Part shown: positions 19,716-30,224 of the stretch, piece by piece
How positions within the stretch are numbered: the first letter of the stretch is position 1
Layout of the letters: every line of letters starts with the position of its first letter
Assembly: GCA_029215795.1 (NCBI GenBank)
Contig: JARDYH010000004.1
Span: forward strand, 218,854,017-218,918,016
Direction: 5' to 3'
Origin: Anniella stebbinsi
Lineage: Eukaryota > Chordata > Lepidosauria > Squamata > Anniellidae
DNA: 64,000 nt
Translations under genes and position numbers: made by a program
Notes under the pieces: model-generated
The model's database searches: none
Told to the model about the DNA's origin: nothing
The model's input: the letters and a program-made list of their open reading frames with translations, nothing else

Positions 19716-20284
19716 AGCCACAGAACAGGTAACAACCGTGAGAATCTTTGTATGCAGCTGCAATGTAGATAATCTTATCCTGGAAATAACAAATATACTA
19801 GAGTTTTGTTAGAATGGATTCTGTACAAGTTTGCTCTGAAGTGTGTCTTGCTAAGTTCAAAGGACTTGATAGTGAGGGTGTTTAGGACTGCAAACTTTTT
19901 AGTTTCCTTAGCCTGAGCAAAGTCTCCCAGCATGTGTAGCAGATGCAAAGCAGTGCTATCACTTTCAACAATATGCTGTGCAAGCCTGCAGCTGCTATAT
20001 ACGGAGCAGCTTTGCACATAGCAAGGCGCCTTTAAATCTCTTTCTGCAAAGTTGGTGTAAGCACCTTCCAAGGCCTGGCAATGGCGGGGAGGCACCATGG
20101 GGTGGGGGGAGGGCTTAAAGACGCCCAGTGGAATTTTCTACTCTATTCCTACTATACCTTTGTTTAGTGAGAATATTCACAAATTAAATCTGTCTTATAC
20201 ACAGTCATAGACCACTGGCCAGCCTGGCCCATTACTCTAGTTGATCTCTCTGGGGCCATTGGCTGGAGTCTTTTCAAACCTTGC
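19716..20284. other. No recognisable feature
   Basis: Unique-looking. Confidence 0.4.
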
Positions 20285-20350
20285 TAACTAAGGTATGCAC
20301 TGGAGATACCTGGGACTGAACTGGGGACCATCTAAGTATTGGCCTCCGCT
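20285..20350 (-). mobile_element. Possible tRNA-SINE head remnant
   Basis: GATACCTGGGACTGAACTGG, GGACCATCTAAGTATTGGCC on plus is the reverse of a tRNA-like B-box and A-box region (canonical ccaggttcaatccc). Too degraded for more. Confidence 0.35.
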
Positions 20351-20394
20351 ATGATGGTGTCAATTTGCGGGTCAACACATATGCAAACGTACAT

Positions 20395-20416
20395 GCACAC
20401 ACACACACACACACAC
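20395..20416 (+). repeat. (CA)n microsatellite
   Basis: About eleven CA units. Confidence 0.95.
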
Positions 20417-21311
20417 TCAAGCGATGGGAAGAAAATTCAATGGGGCTACCCCAATTAAGTTCCTCTCTAGTGCGTCATATTTCCATCCGGGCATGTCCCC
20501 GAAGCAGCCAAGACAAAAATTATCTATATCACTTCAGGGACGATCACTCCAGCTCTGGCAGGCACCTTTATTTCTTAGGGGGTTATAAATAAAATTTCTT
20601 GCTGATTCTCCACAGAGGTGACTAGTGGAGTGTGAGATTAAAATCTCATCACACACCCCTTTACACGCTTCAGTGCCTTGCCAAACAGACCAAGGCCAAA
20701 CATGTTTTTATTAATTCACTTATGTTAGCATGGAATTTTCAAGATTCTCTCTGCGTCTTACAGTATCATACGCCTTTATCCTGAAATTGTCCGCATACAG
20801 CAAATTTTAATGATGCCACGATGAAAGATTGACACTGAGGATAGAAGGGGAGGGAGGGAAGGAAAACAAAAGATATACCTCCCTCGGAGTCAGACCAAGT
20901 GAAGAGGGAATGTTTCTATCATATACTGTACATTGGAATACAGCCCATAGTTCTGCATGAGACTGTAAAAACCTCTAAAATACTAAAACGGCCTCAAAGG
21001 AGCTCCCTGTATTATTTTACTTTTGTATCAAGTTCTCTCTTGTTTTATAATTTCATTTTCAGTTGTTTACATTTTTGTTTTAAAATGCACAATAGGTCCT
21101 TGGGTAACAGTCAACTTAACATTTTCTTACAGGTCTGACAAAAGATGTGATGGTGCGTAGGCCTGGTTCTCAAAGAGGTAACAAACCACATCTAGGTTGT
21201 AACGCTTCAGTCTGCAGACTCACATGACGGACTCCTCCTCCAAAGAGGTGTAGAGCCACTGTGACCCCACCCTACAAGTTTGCCACCAGATGTGCAGGCT
21301 GCAGATTATGG
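20417..21311. other. No recognisable feature
   Basis: Unique-looking sequence up to the hAT-type element. Confidence 0.4.
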
Positions 21312-21989
21312 TAGGGTGACCATATGGAAAGGAGGACAGGGCTCCTGTATCTTTGGCTGCCTCCACAAGAGAGGTTTAAAGCTCTTTCAAGGCGCTTAAA
21401 ATTTTTTACCTCTACAAGAACGGAGCGCAAATCGGGCATAGAGTCGCGTTATCTGTCCGATTATGCGCATTATCGAATGCGTGTTAAACAGCGAGTTTTA
21501 TTTTGCTCTGTCCGTTAAAGCGCATTTTGACTATGAGAATAAGCGCTTATGCGCATTAACTACTTGTAAAGCGCATTTTGGTCATCCCTTAATGCGCTTC
21601 GCCGCCTCTCGCCGCCTCTCGTGCAGAGGTATTAGGCGTAAATGCGCTTTAGCGATTATGCGCATAATCGCCTAACCAGGCGCAAAAGCGAATCCTTGTA
21701 GAGGGGACCTTTAACAGTTGTACAGAAAAGGGAATTTCAGCAGGTGTCATTTGGATGCATGCAGCACCTGGTGAAATACCCTCTTCATCACAACAGCTAA
21801 AGCTGCAGGAGCCCTGCCCGCTTGACCAGATACCAAAGAAAGCAGGGCTCCTGCAGCTTTAACTGTTGTGAAGAAGAGGGGATTTCACCAGGTGCTGCAT
21901 GCATCCAAATGACACCTGCTGAAATTCCCTTTTCTGTACAACTGTTAAAGATGCAGGAGCCCTGTCCTCCTTTCCATATAGTCACCCTA
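21312..21989. mobile_element. hAT-type fold-back element, copy 1
   Basis: The outer ends TAGGGTGACCATATGGAAAG and (reverse complement) TAGGGTGACTATATGGAAAG form long terminal inverted repeats; arms pair over more than 100 bases around a centre near 21825. The eight bases GATTATGG stand on both sides (21304-21311 and 21990-21997), the target duplication length of hAT transposons. There is no transposase. The left arm is interrupted by MITE-A (21355-21709); without it the element would be about 320 bases. Each arm has an inner TIR-like sequence, so it resembles two MITE units joined in inverted orientation. Homologous to 56717-57035. Confidence 0.85.
21355..21709 (+). mobile_element. MITE-A copy 2, nested in hAT-type element
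   Basis: Ends are GGCTGCCTCCACAAG and CTTGTAGAGGGGACC. TTT stands on both sides (21352-21354 and 21710-21712). The opposite arm of the host element preserves the uninterrupted site as GCATCTTTAACAGTTG, proving the element limits and a 3-bp duplication. It has the same length (355 bases) and interior (ATGCGC/GCGCATT words) as copy 1. Confidence 0.92.
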
Positions 21990-22198
21990 GATTATGGACT
22001 CTTTTATTGCCAATATCTAAAGCTTACCCATCAACAAGTTTGTTAATGAAGGGCGATTAAAGCATGCCAAAATATCTGATTTAATTTCCAAGCAGTACTG
22101 GGACAAAAGCCTGCTGGTAGGAGCTGTACCTCACTAGTAAAGCAGGTTTTGCATCTCCAGTTTTTTTAAAAAAAGCTACAGTAGCAAGGCTGGGAAAG

Positions 22199-22285
22199 CC
22201 CCCCCACACCACTCTTTCCCAAAATTTTTGGAGAAGCGCTGCAAGCCCCCACACACCACTCTTTCCCAAAACTTTGGAGAACTGC
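22199..22285 (+). repeat. Local tandem duplication
   Basis: CCCACACCACTCTTTCCCAA, AATTTTTGGAGAAGCGCTGC and ACACACCACTCTTTCCCAAA, ACTTTGGAGAACTGCTGCC are two copies of about 47-56 bases side by side. Confidence 0.7.
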
Positions 22286-22555
22286 TGCCAGTCAAAGTAG
22301 ACAGGATGGTCTCAAATCAGTACTGTTGTATATGGATCTGTGTTTAATATCAGCCTCTCATATATTATATATAATTGCTATTTAAGCAAACTTTCTTAAT
22401 AAATGGTGAGTTCATCACAGTGGCTGCACCTATTTTTATGGTATATGAATGGGGACTGGGGTTGTGAGCTCCATCCTTCTTTCTCATGCTCTGGCACAGC
22501 CCAAAAGGAGATCAGAACATCTGCTTCCTTTCTCAACTAACCACAGTTTGTCAAT
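22286..22555. other. No recognisable feature
   Basis: Unique-looking. Confidence 0.4.
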
Positions 22556-22776
22556 GGCTCAATTCGGATGACACGACAGTCAATGGTGGGTTGACTAACC
22601 CTAACCCTAACCTTAGGGGGCACTCCCCACACAACATGGTAATAAATAATCAACTGTGGTGTGGATGAGGATCAGTGCTGAGTTTACTATGGCAACATTC
22701 GGATGACACAATAGTCGAAACAACTGACGATAGTTTCCCCCACACCGGTTGTTTATTGTGTCATCCGAATTGAGCC
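22556..22776 (+). mobile_element. MITE-B copy 1, with telomere-like repeats
   Basis: Terminal inverted repeats GGCTCAATTCGGATGACAC at both ends (right end as reverse complement). Inside are CTAACCCTAACCCTAACC (22595-22612), then CCCCACACAACATGGTAATA, and a second GGATGACACAATAGTC block. 221 bases long, the same length as copy 2. The flanking trinucleotides are AAT and ATT, so a target duplication is not clear. Confidence 0.82.
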
Positions 22777-23120
22777 ATTGTGTCTCAAGTGCTATGTTTT
22801 AACTAAGGTGAGTCTGAACAAGCCAGCTTCAACCCAGCTTCAAACCATGGTCTGTTTGTTTTGCTTGTTTATTACATTTCTGTCCTGTACGATAGCCCAA
22901 AGTCTCTGATGTGGTCAGATAAACCACAGTTCAAAATCAGAACCCACTTTGGACGGGGAGCAGGCTTGGGCACAGGATGTTGAATTATGAATTACCATAA
23001 TGTCCAAAACAGACCAATAGTCAGTCCCAAATGTTTGCCACCACATGTAACTTTACCTATCCTAACCACAATAGCATCAGCACAACTTTTAAAGCTAGGA
23101 CTCAAGTTCAACAAAGAGCA
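22777..23120. other. Mostly unique, small possible L2 end
   Basis: At about 22858-22910 TTGCTTGTTTATTACATTTC and CTGTCCTGTACGATAG resemble a reversed L2 3' terminus. Nothing else recognised. Confidence 0.3.
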
Positions 23121-23578
23121 TTTATTTATTTATTTATTTATTTATTTATTATATTTATTTGTATCCTGCCTTTTCCCCAATACTGGAACTCAAGGCAGCT
23201 TTACAAAATTAAAAACTTAAAATATTAAAACATATAAATAGAAGTATACAAAAGTTTAAAAAAAAACAATTAAACCAGCTGTAATATTCAAACATTAAAA
23301 AAGGCAAAGCCAATACAAAATCCAGCGCTAACAGAGATCCAGACGGAACATAAAAGTTTTTGCCTGCCTCCAGAAACACAGCAAGGAGGGAGCCAGTCTA
23401 GTCTCTCTGGGAAGGGAGGTCCAGAGCCCTTGAGCAGTCACTGAGAAGGCCCCCTCCCGCATTCCCACCAGTGTGCCAGTTATGATGGTGGGACCAGGGC
23501 TTCCCCTGAAGATCTCAGGGCACGGGCAGGCTCAGAAGGGAGAATATGGTCTTCCAGATAATGGTCGAGCACACATAG
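23121..23578 (-). mobile_element. L2 LINE 3' portion
   Basis: Read on plus, it starts with a (TTTA)n tail, then ATTTGTATCCTGCCTTTTCC, an AT-rich 3'UTR, and diverged ORF2 C-terminal sequence with GTTTTTGCCTGCCTCCAGAA, CACAGCAAGGAGGGAGCCAG, GGGAGGTCCAGAGCC and CACTGAGAAGGCCCCCTCCC. Standard L2 order on the minus strand. No long frame survives. Confidence 0.82.
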
Positions 23579-23790
23579 GGATGGGTGAACAAAAGATGTT
23601 CAGGTTCACCAAGTTTCTTGAACCATCACCCCAATACTCATCTCTCCATGATTTGCACTTGCATTTGGAATTGCTGTTCGTTTTGTGCAAATGTGAAAAT
23701 TGCACAAAATGAATTTGATCTCAAATTTGCACAAATTTCCAAAGTTGCACCAATTTCCCCCATAGTTTAAAGCATGAAATTGTGCATTTT
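23579..23790 (+). repeat. Possible single end of an hAT-like element
   Basis: It begins AGGGATGGGTGAACAAAAGA, TGTTCAGGTTCACCAAG and continues into repeated TTGCACAAATTT-type words. A CAGGGATG-type start is frequent among reptile hAT-type elements, but no second end or target duplication was found. Confidence 0.3.
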
Positions 23791-24000
23791 TAAAGTTGCA
23801 GAATTGCAAACTTTTTACAGCATGGTCACAGTACCACCGCCATTTAGATCTGGGGACAGGAAGTTATAACATGTCCCCCTTTACCATACGGCAGGGATGG
23901 GTCTTCCTTGCCTTTCCAAAAGCAAGGCTCAGGAGGGCAATCTTCTTTTCCTCACTGTCATCCTCAATGCTGTAGATGCCTGGATATGGTTGAGAAACAG

Positions 24001-24090
24001 AATCATAGACTAGTCGAGTTGGAAGGGCCCTATAAGGCCATTGAGTCCAACCCCCTGCTGAATGCAGGAAAACATCATTAAGATCAGCTT
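24001..24090 (-). mobile_element. CR1 3' terminus
   Basis: AGAATCATAGACTAGTCGAG, TTGGAAGGGCCCTATAAGGC, CATTGAGTCCAACCCCCTGC is the reversed CR1 3' end with its tail word. Confidence 0.9.
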
Positions 24091-24390
24091 AGCACACTCT
24101 CTTTTCCCAGGCTAGTGGCAGGAAGCTAAGGAGGAAGAGAAAGATGCTGCGCTGAGATGGAAAGGGGTATGTGTATGTGTCAGGACTCACTCGTGTTTCA
24201 TCCTCAGCCCCGATGACACTTCCTCCAAGGGGGGGGGGGAGCAGGATCCTTTAGTCCATGGTTCAAACCAATAAACAACGAACTCCTTTGTATCAACTAC
24301 TGTGCTAATGCCTTGAACATTTGTGGGTTGGGAAAAAAAAATAGATGTCGTATTCTGAATCATGTTGTAATTCAAGACTGGCTTGTGACA

Positions 24391-24417
24391 TACACACACA
24401 CACACACACACACACAC
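24391..24417 (+). repeat. (CA)n microsatellite
   Basis: About thirteen CA units; the complementary strand reads as a valine-cysteine chance frame. Confidence 0.95.
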
Positions 24418-24507
24418 TCAACACAATGAAAATATAAGATTGTGCTTATATTGTTACACACATCGTCAGTCAGCATAGTCTGTTATCTACCCAACTGTTA
24501 TTCTATA

Positions 24508-24509
<2 letters not shown>

Positions 24510-24546
<37 letters not shown>

Positions 24547-24575
24547 CACACACACACACACACATACACACACAC
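24510..24575 (+). repeat. Compound (AT)n-(CA)n microsatellite
   Basis: About fifteen AT units followed at 24541 by interrupted CA units. Confidence 0.95.
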
Positions 24576-24576
24576 T

Positions 24577-25439
24577 ATTGCTATAATTAAAAATAACAGC
24601 CAACCTTAGATTTGTTATAATTAATTACAAGGCTGTAATGAAAGCAGCTAACTGGGCAGCGGGAGGGGGGTATAGTGTAGTTCATCCTGAAATGAGTGGA
24701 AGACTAAATGAGCTGCTATGTGTTCCCAATGTCTGTCCCCAGACACTCGCTCTCACCAATTAAAGTATGTAAACATTTTAGGCTAATGTCTGAATTCAGA
24801 GAACTTAGCAGCTTGGTCATTCATTTAGGAGCGGGGCTCAAACAGGTGGAACAGAATCCCTGCTCTGACTAAAGACAGGGGTAGGTGCCTCCCACTTAAA
24901 ACCCTCACATATATTTTCTTAATAACACTTGGGATAGCTGTGAAACAGGTTTCTGTGGGTGCTGAAACTGTGGATTCAAAAGAGTTGTTTAGTGTTCAAC
25001 ACGCCCTGTACTCAGTTTTTTGGGCAGGTTACTTGTCATTTCTGACTAGCTACGTCTCCCATGGCAGCCATTTTGTGGTGGTGCCCAGGACAGTTTCCTC
25101 AAATTGCCAAATGTGCCCATGGTCCCCAAAATATTCCCTAACCCTGGACTAGAGCCAGTTCCCTAAACACGGTGTGGAAAAAAACCCAAAACCGAACAGT
25201 GATCTTTTGACAGAGTCATTGCAAAGATTAGGGAAGAGGGATTTGGCAGCTATTTTCCCTTTGATTATTTCTTATATTTAGTCCCCACCTCATCCCCAGG
25301 ATTCAAGATGGGGATAGACTAATCTGATTTTATTTCATCCTGGCTTAGATTACAAGATGGTGAATGCCTGGGGCCACCCAGAGAACTTTGTGGTTGAACA
25401 GGCATTTGGACTTGATCAACAAGGTATAAACTCATTGCT
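24577..25439. other. No gene; AT-rich stretch with homeodomain-like words
   Basis: 24590-24660 holds TATAATTAATTACAAGGCTG, TAATGAAAGCAGCTAACTGG and no repeat signature. Such sequence is typical of conserved non-coding elements, but conservation cannot be judged here. The rest is unremarkable. Confidence 0.25.
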
Positions 25440-25447
25440 ATATTTAA

Positions 25448-26118
25448 TAGGGCTGTGCAAGGCTCCACTTCGAATTCAAATTTACGAAGCCTTGGCAGAC
25501 AGTTTTATAATAAAACTGCCATTTAGTGCACAGCCCTAGGACTCTGCAGCATGGAAAGAGCCTACCACTCCCAGCATGCATTGCTTGGGAGGAAGGGACT
25601 TACCAAGGGCCCAGGAACGGTGGGCACACATGGCCTTACCGCTGCCACCACCATGATCACCCACCCAACGGCGTGATTGCCTGCCCTCCTGCATGATCCA
25701 GGACGTGCTAGTCCCTGGATGGGCCACTGCTCGTTCCGTGAGCAACCCCCAGCCACCAGCTTTTGGGAGTCCAGCTTTTATCAGAAGCGGGTGGCTCTCA
25801 GGGAAAGCGGACGGCTGCAGAGCACTCATGGAACATGCAGCGACCCACCAGGGATTTTTGCGTCCTGGATCATGCGGGCGGGCAGGCAACCGCGCCAGTG
25901 TATGGGTGATCATGGCAGCAGCGGCAAAACCATGGTTGCCCACCGTTCCTGGGCCCATGTTAAGTCCATCCCTTCCAACAAGCAGTGTATGCTGGGAGTT
26001 GTAGGCTTATTCCCTGCTGCGGAGTCCTAGGGCTATGCACTAAATGGCAGTTTCATTATAAAACCACCTGCCAAGGCTTCGTACATTCGAATTTGAAGCG
26101 GAGCCTTGCACAGCCCTA
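25448..26118. mobile_element. hAT-type fold-back element, 671 bp
   Basis: Ends TAGGGCTGTGCAAGGCTCC and its reverse complement begin arms that pair along most of the element (for example AGCCTTGGCAG..., AAACTGCCATTTAGTGCA, ACTCCCAGCAT, CCCAGGAACGGTGGGC all occur in both orientations). Flanks are ATATTTAA (25440-25447) and ATATTTTA (26119-26126), 7 of 8 identical, fitting an hAT 8-bp target duplication. The centre is GC-rich. Open frames inside are by-products of the palindrome; no transposase motif is seen. Confidence 0.82.
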
Positions 26119-26150
26119 ATATTTTATATACCACACTGAGGCATCACACT

Positions 26151-26371
26151 GGCTCAATTCAGATGACACGATGGTCAATGGTGGGTTGACTAACCCTAAC
26201 CCTAACCCTAGGGGATACTCCCCACACAACATGGTAATAAATAATCAACTGTGGTGTGGATGAGGATCAACGCTGAGTTGACTATGGCAGCATTTGGATG
26301 ACACAATAGTCAAAACAACTGACGATTGTTTCCCCCACACCAGTTGTTTATTGTGTTGGCCGAATTGAGCC
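26151..26371 (+). mobile_element. MITE-B copy 2
   Basis: Starts GGCTCAATTCAGATGACACG, ends GTTGGCCGAATTGAGCC. ACT stands on both sides (26148-26150, 26372-26374). Telomere-like CTAACCCTAACCCTAACCC lies at 26190-26208. It lies 32 bases after the hAT-type fold-back. Confidence 0.85.
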
Positions 26372-27290
26372 ACTGTGTGTGCCTATGTATAGATATATGT
26401 TTCTGTGCAACACCAAATGCAGCAATTGCTGTACAGGCAAGCCAAATACACGTAAAACTCCTGAACATTTTCTGAGCGAAAATTCCTGAGTGTTGTATTT
26501 GAAGAGAACAAGACTTTCCTCTCCATTTTTGGGTACGTGTGGACATGTGCCTGCACATGGTTAGAAAGATGCTGTGTCAAATCTGCTCTTTATGATAACT
26601 AGTAAAAACTGTATGCACAAGGAACAGCGTATTTTCCAAGACAGCTTTAATGAGCAGCTGCATAAATCTGTGCACACATAAGAAAGGTGTGCCTTTGCTG
26701 CCTCGTCTGTAAAAATTACACATCCCAAGTGTGCTGGTATTTCCCTTCCTACTGCGTGATTCAGAGCTTGAGCTATTTTTCATCCTGAAGCTACCACAGC
26801 TGCATCTGACACCCCTTCCTCCCCAGGAGAACTAAGGTGATCTTACCAGAAAAAGCACCCTCTGTGAGTCAGTGGACTGAGAGGGGATGCTCCAGGGCAT
26901 GCTGATTCAGTGGGCCTCCATGGCAAAAGCAACAGCACAGATGATGGATAGACCTGAACAACAAAGGGATTTCAACAATATAGAGCAGGGAGAGAGGAAG
27001 AAAAAGTGAACAGCTTGACTCAAGAAGAAGAGGAGACAAATGATATCAAAGGAAAGCAGGGAAAGAGGAGGGTGAAGTTCCCCAAGCAGATGCTTAGTAA
27101 GCTCTCATTTGCTCAACCGATATCTGGTGAGGTTACTTTGTATGACACAGTCAGTATCGGAAAGAACAGAAACCTGCAGAGTTGAATACCTACATGGTCC
27201 CACACACTGAAGAAGGATCTGTCCTACCCAAATTCTTTGTAATAGATGTAGATCTCAGTTATACAACTCCCTGTCACAAGTCATGGTTGG
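26372..27290. other. No recognisable feature
   Basis: Unique-looking. Confidence 0.4.
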
Positions 27291-27291
27291 C

Positions 27292-27500
27292 CCTGTTCAG
27301 ACGACACGCTAAGCCATGGTGGTTAAGTATTTTGAGGTAAACATTATGGCTTAGCATCTTGTGTGAACCATGACTTAGTGTGTCGTGTGAACCAATCCTA
27401 ACCACGGTGACTACATAACCAATGTTTAAACATGATCACTAATTATTTGCTGCAAAAGGGTTAGTGGCCTAACCATGGCTTAGTGTGTCATCTGAACAGG
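27292..27500. mobile_element. MITE-C copy 1
   Basis: Terminal inverted repeats CCTGTTCAGACGACACGC, TAAGCCATGG at the left and the matching reverse complement at the right (about 28 bases). Interior words are GTGTGAACCATGACTTAGTG, AACCACGGTGACTACATAAC and GGTTAGTGGCCTAACCATGG. It is homologous to 38211-38395. No certain target duplication. Confidence 0.8.
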
Positions 27501-27534
27501 CCCGTTGTGAGTTTGAAACTCTCCTAGCTTTTAC

Positions 27535-27563
27535 AAGAGAGAGAAAGAGAGAGAGAGAGAGAA
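27535..27563 (+). repeat. (GA)n microsatellite
   Basis: Short interrupted GA run. Confidence 0.9.
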
Positions 27564-28228
27564 AATGGCCAGGATCAGCTGAAACACAAAGAAGGGCCCT
27601 TCTTGTGAACCAAACTAGAGTACAGATTAAAATGGAGAAAGGAGCAGTATTATCCCCTTTGGTGTCCAACTGGTGCCTTTCCCCAGACAGCACATTGATT
27701 CTCCATGACCTGCCCAGGCTACAAATGTTTCCAGGAAAGCCCAGGGCAACAGCCTGGTTTATAGAACTTGCTTCTATGGCTCAATATTTCCTTGCAAGCT
27801 GCTACAGCCTGATACCTCAAGCTTTGACCCCAGCCAGTGAATGATTCAGTCTTTGGACAGCTCCTTTCCGAGTGTCGCATTGAACCTTAGGTCAACGGTG
27901 CTTGCCACTCCCTGGCCATGATCCTGCAGGTACTCAAGCTTGGCTGTACCTTAAATGCATATGCCCCAGCACTGAAAGAATTAAATAAATTCATAAATTA
28001 TGTTAGACACGAAAGCTAAACAAAGAAAAGCACTTTGGGGTAAAAGTGAAGGCAATATAATTCAAATGCACACCTTGCATTGCTATATTTAGGGGAAAGT
28101 TCAGAGTTTTTCTCCATCTCTCCAAATTCAATGATGCAGTATTTGGATTTCTGATCTAAAGCCTGACTAATGAAGAGGCCAAGAATTAAATGGATGCAGG
28201 GGCCAAGAATTAAATTATATTAATTAAA
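27564..28228. other. No recognisable feature
   Basis: Unique-looking. Confidence 0.4.
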
Positions 28229-28290
28229 AGGATTAACCACCCAGAGAGCTTCAGCTATTGGGTGGTATAGAAATGTAATAAATAATAATC
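28229..28290 (+). mobile_element. L2 3' terminus
   Basis: AACCACCCAGAGAGCTTCAG, CTATTGGGTGGTATAGAAAT, GTAATAAATAATAATC is the L2 end with its tail. Confidence 0.88.
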
Positions 28291-28860
28291 ATAATAAATG
28301 TATAACGTTCTCAGCTTTTAGATGGAAATTCAAGCTAGCTCTGGTTTAGTCCCATAGGTAAACTAGGAAAAATGTTACAGGAAAAACAAAACAAAGTAAA
28401 TCTGCAGAGGAGGGAACCATGCTGAAAGTTAGACAATTAAGAAGTTGGGATAACAAAGGATTGTCAGCTGACCAAAGAGTTAAAAGTGTTAGCCTTCAGT
28501 TTCTCTAGATGGGATGCTCAGTGGGAAGCAAAAAAATAGACTGCAAGATCAAACAGCAGATCCACAAGACAAGATCTGAATAAGGCACAAGGTTTGTTAC
28601 AGTGTAGAAACAGTGAGATTATAAACACAAGGAAAGTAACCTTTAAAGGTACTGAGCCAATCAGGGAGCAAGTCAGACACTTTTGAAGAATATAAAAACA
28701 CAACATTCAAGATGCAGTTCTTCTTGTTTTACAAGGATTGCTTCATGCCAGAATGATCAATACTTTGGTCCAAGAGATTGTAGGAATAATTCCCTTGAAA
28801 AATATATTGACTGAACAGTCAAGCAAGACAAATTCCACAAAGGAAAAAGAGACACACAAG
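28291..28860. other. No recognisable feature
   Basis: Unique-looking. Confidence 0.4.
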
Positions 28861-28862
28861 GA

Positions 28863-28902
<40 letters not shown>
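28861..28902 (+). repeat. (GA)n microsatellite
   Basis: About nineteen GA units; both strands give long chance frames of alternating residues. Confidence 0.95.
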
Positions 28903-28905
<3 letters not shown>

Positions 28906-29418
28906 ACTTGTTTAAGGTTACTGAGCAGGCACCTATCCAAACCAGGGTTGGGAACCATTACTCTCGACACTTAATCCAGTTCACTGAACCATGCGGCTTG
29001 TTATTTAGAACACAAAACAGCGAAGTGTAGAGCCTTTCTACGCAATGGCTGCACTACAAGGTAGCTGATGTTTTCCATTTGAACCTCTAAAAATATTTGA
29101 CATGACACAACAGCCTTCAGGGCACCAAATGAGCCTGAAATATTTGCTTGACCATCACAGAAAGGGGCTAATGTTTTCCTCCTTCCACTTCAGTAACCAT
29201 TTTAAAGGTGGTGGTGATAGTGGTGGTGGTAAGGACAGCATATCAAATACTTCCCTTTAGGAAGGAAAAGAGGCTTAGGAAAAGCACATGTCCAACAACA
29301 GGGAAGAGCACCAAGGACTGCTGACAGTTGGAACAGCTAAACATGAGCCCACCACCTGCTGGATGTTCTAAATTTTGTTGAAATAGTGAAGGACAATGAT
29401 CAAGACAAACATACTATT
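28903..29418. other. No recognisable feature
   Basis: Contains a short (GGT)n-like patch at about 29208-29230. Confidence 0.4.
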
Positions 29419-30039
29419 ATAGAATCACAGAATAGTAGAGTTGGAAGGGGCCTATAAGGCCATCGAGTCCAAACCTCTGCTCAATGCAGGAATCCACCCT
29501 AAAGCATACCTGACAGGTGGTTGTCCAGTCCTTGCTTGAAGGCCTCTAGTGTGGGAGAGCCCACTACCTCCCTGGATAATTGGTTCCATTGTCATACTGC
29601 TCCGACAGTCTGGAAGTTTTTCCTGACACCCAACCGGAATCTGGCTTCCTATAACTTGAGCCCATTATTCCGTGTCCTGCACTCTGGAATAATCGAAAAA
29701 AAGGTCCTGCCCTCCTCTGTGTGACAACCTTTCAAGTACTTGAAGAATGCTATCATGTCTCCCCTCAGTCTTCTCTTCTCAAGGGTAAACATGCTCAGTT
29801 CTTTCAGTCTCTCCTCATAGGCCTTTGTTTCCAGACCTCTGATCATCCTCATTGCCCTCCTCTGAACCCCCTCCAGCTTGTCTGCATTCTTCTTGAAGTG
29901 TGGTGCCCAGAACTGGACACAAGACTCAAGATGAGGCCTAACCAGTGTCGAATAGAGGGGAACCAGTACCTCGTGCGATATGGAAGCTATACTTCTATTA
30001 AGGCAGCCCCAAATAGCATTTGCTTTTTTGCAGCCACAT
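29419..30039 (-). mobile_element. CR1 LINE, 5'-truncated
   Basis: The plus strand reads the reversed tail (TATAGAATCACAGAATAGTA, GAGTTGGAAGGGGCCTATAA) and then ORF2 C-terminal coding in reverse. On the minus strand 29649-29852 gives MIRGLETKAYEERLKELSMF, TLEKRRLRGDMIAFFKYLKG, CHTEEGRTFFSI, typical of CR1. It stops abruptly near 30039 after GCTTTTTTGCAGCCACAT. The same subfamily occurs at 44644 and 63618. Confidence 0.92.
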
Positions 30040-30167
30040 GTCTGGATGCTGGGTGCAGTAGTGCAGCCAGGGCTCCACAGCTCAACTTTCCCTACAAATG
30101 ATCACCCAAATAGTGATGGGGAAGTGACAAACAGGCCAACTGTCAGTACCTGGGCTAGTTATAACAG

Positions 30168-30224
30168 AGAAGAAGAAGAAGAAGAAGAAGAAGAAGAAGA
30201 AGAAGAAGAAGAAGAAGAAGAAGA
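30168..30224 (+). repeat. (GAA)n microsatellite, about 19 units
   Basis: Uninterrupted AGA/GAA triplets at the tail of a minus-strand L2. Pure purine on one strand. Confidence 0.97.

Noticed and set aside
22595..22612. CCCTAA repeats as a true telomere or fusion point
   Set aside because: Only about three units, found at the same place in three copies of one MITE family; they belong to the element.
25536..26030. Open frames of 64-140 codons in the 25448-26118 region
   Set aside because: They occur in both orientations because the element is a palindrome with a GC-rich core; no transposase or other domain is seen.
28738..28974. Frames with long alternating Arg-Glu or Ser-Leu runs (also at 62475-62816 and 30155-30361)
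   Set aside because: These are (GA)n, (GT)n and (GAA)n microsatellites translated by chance.
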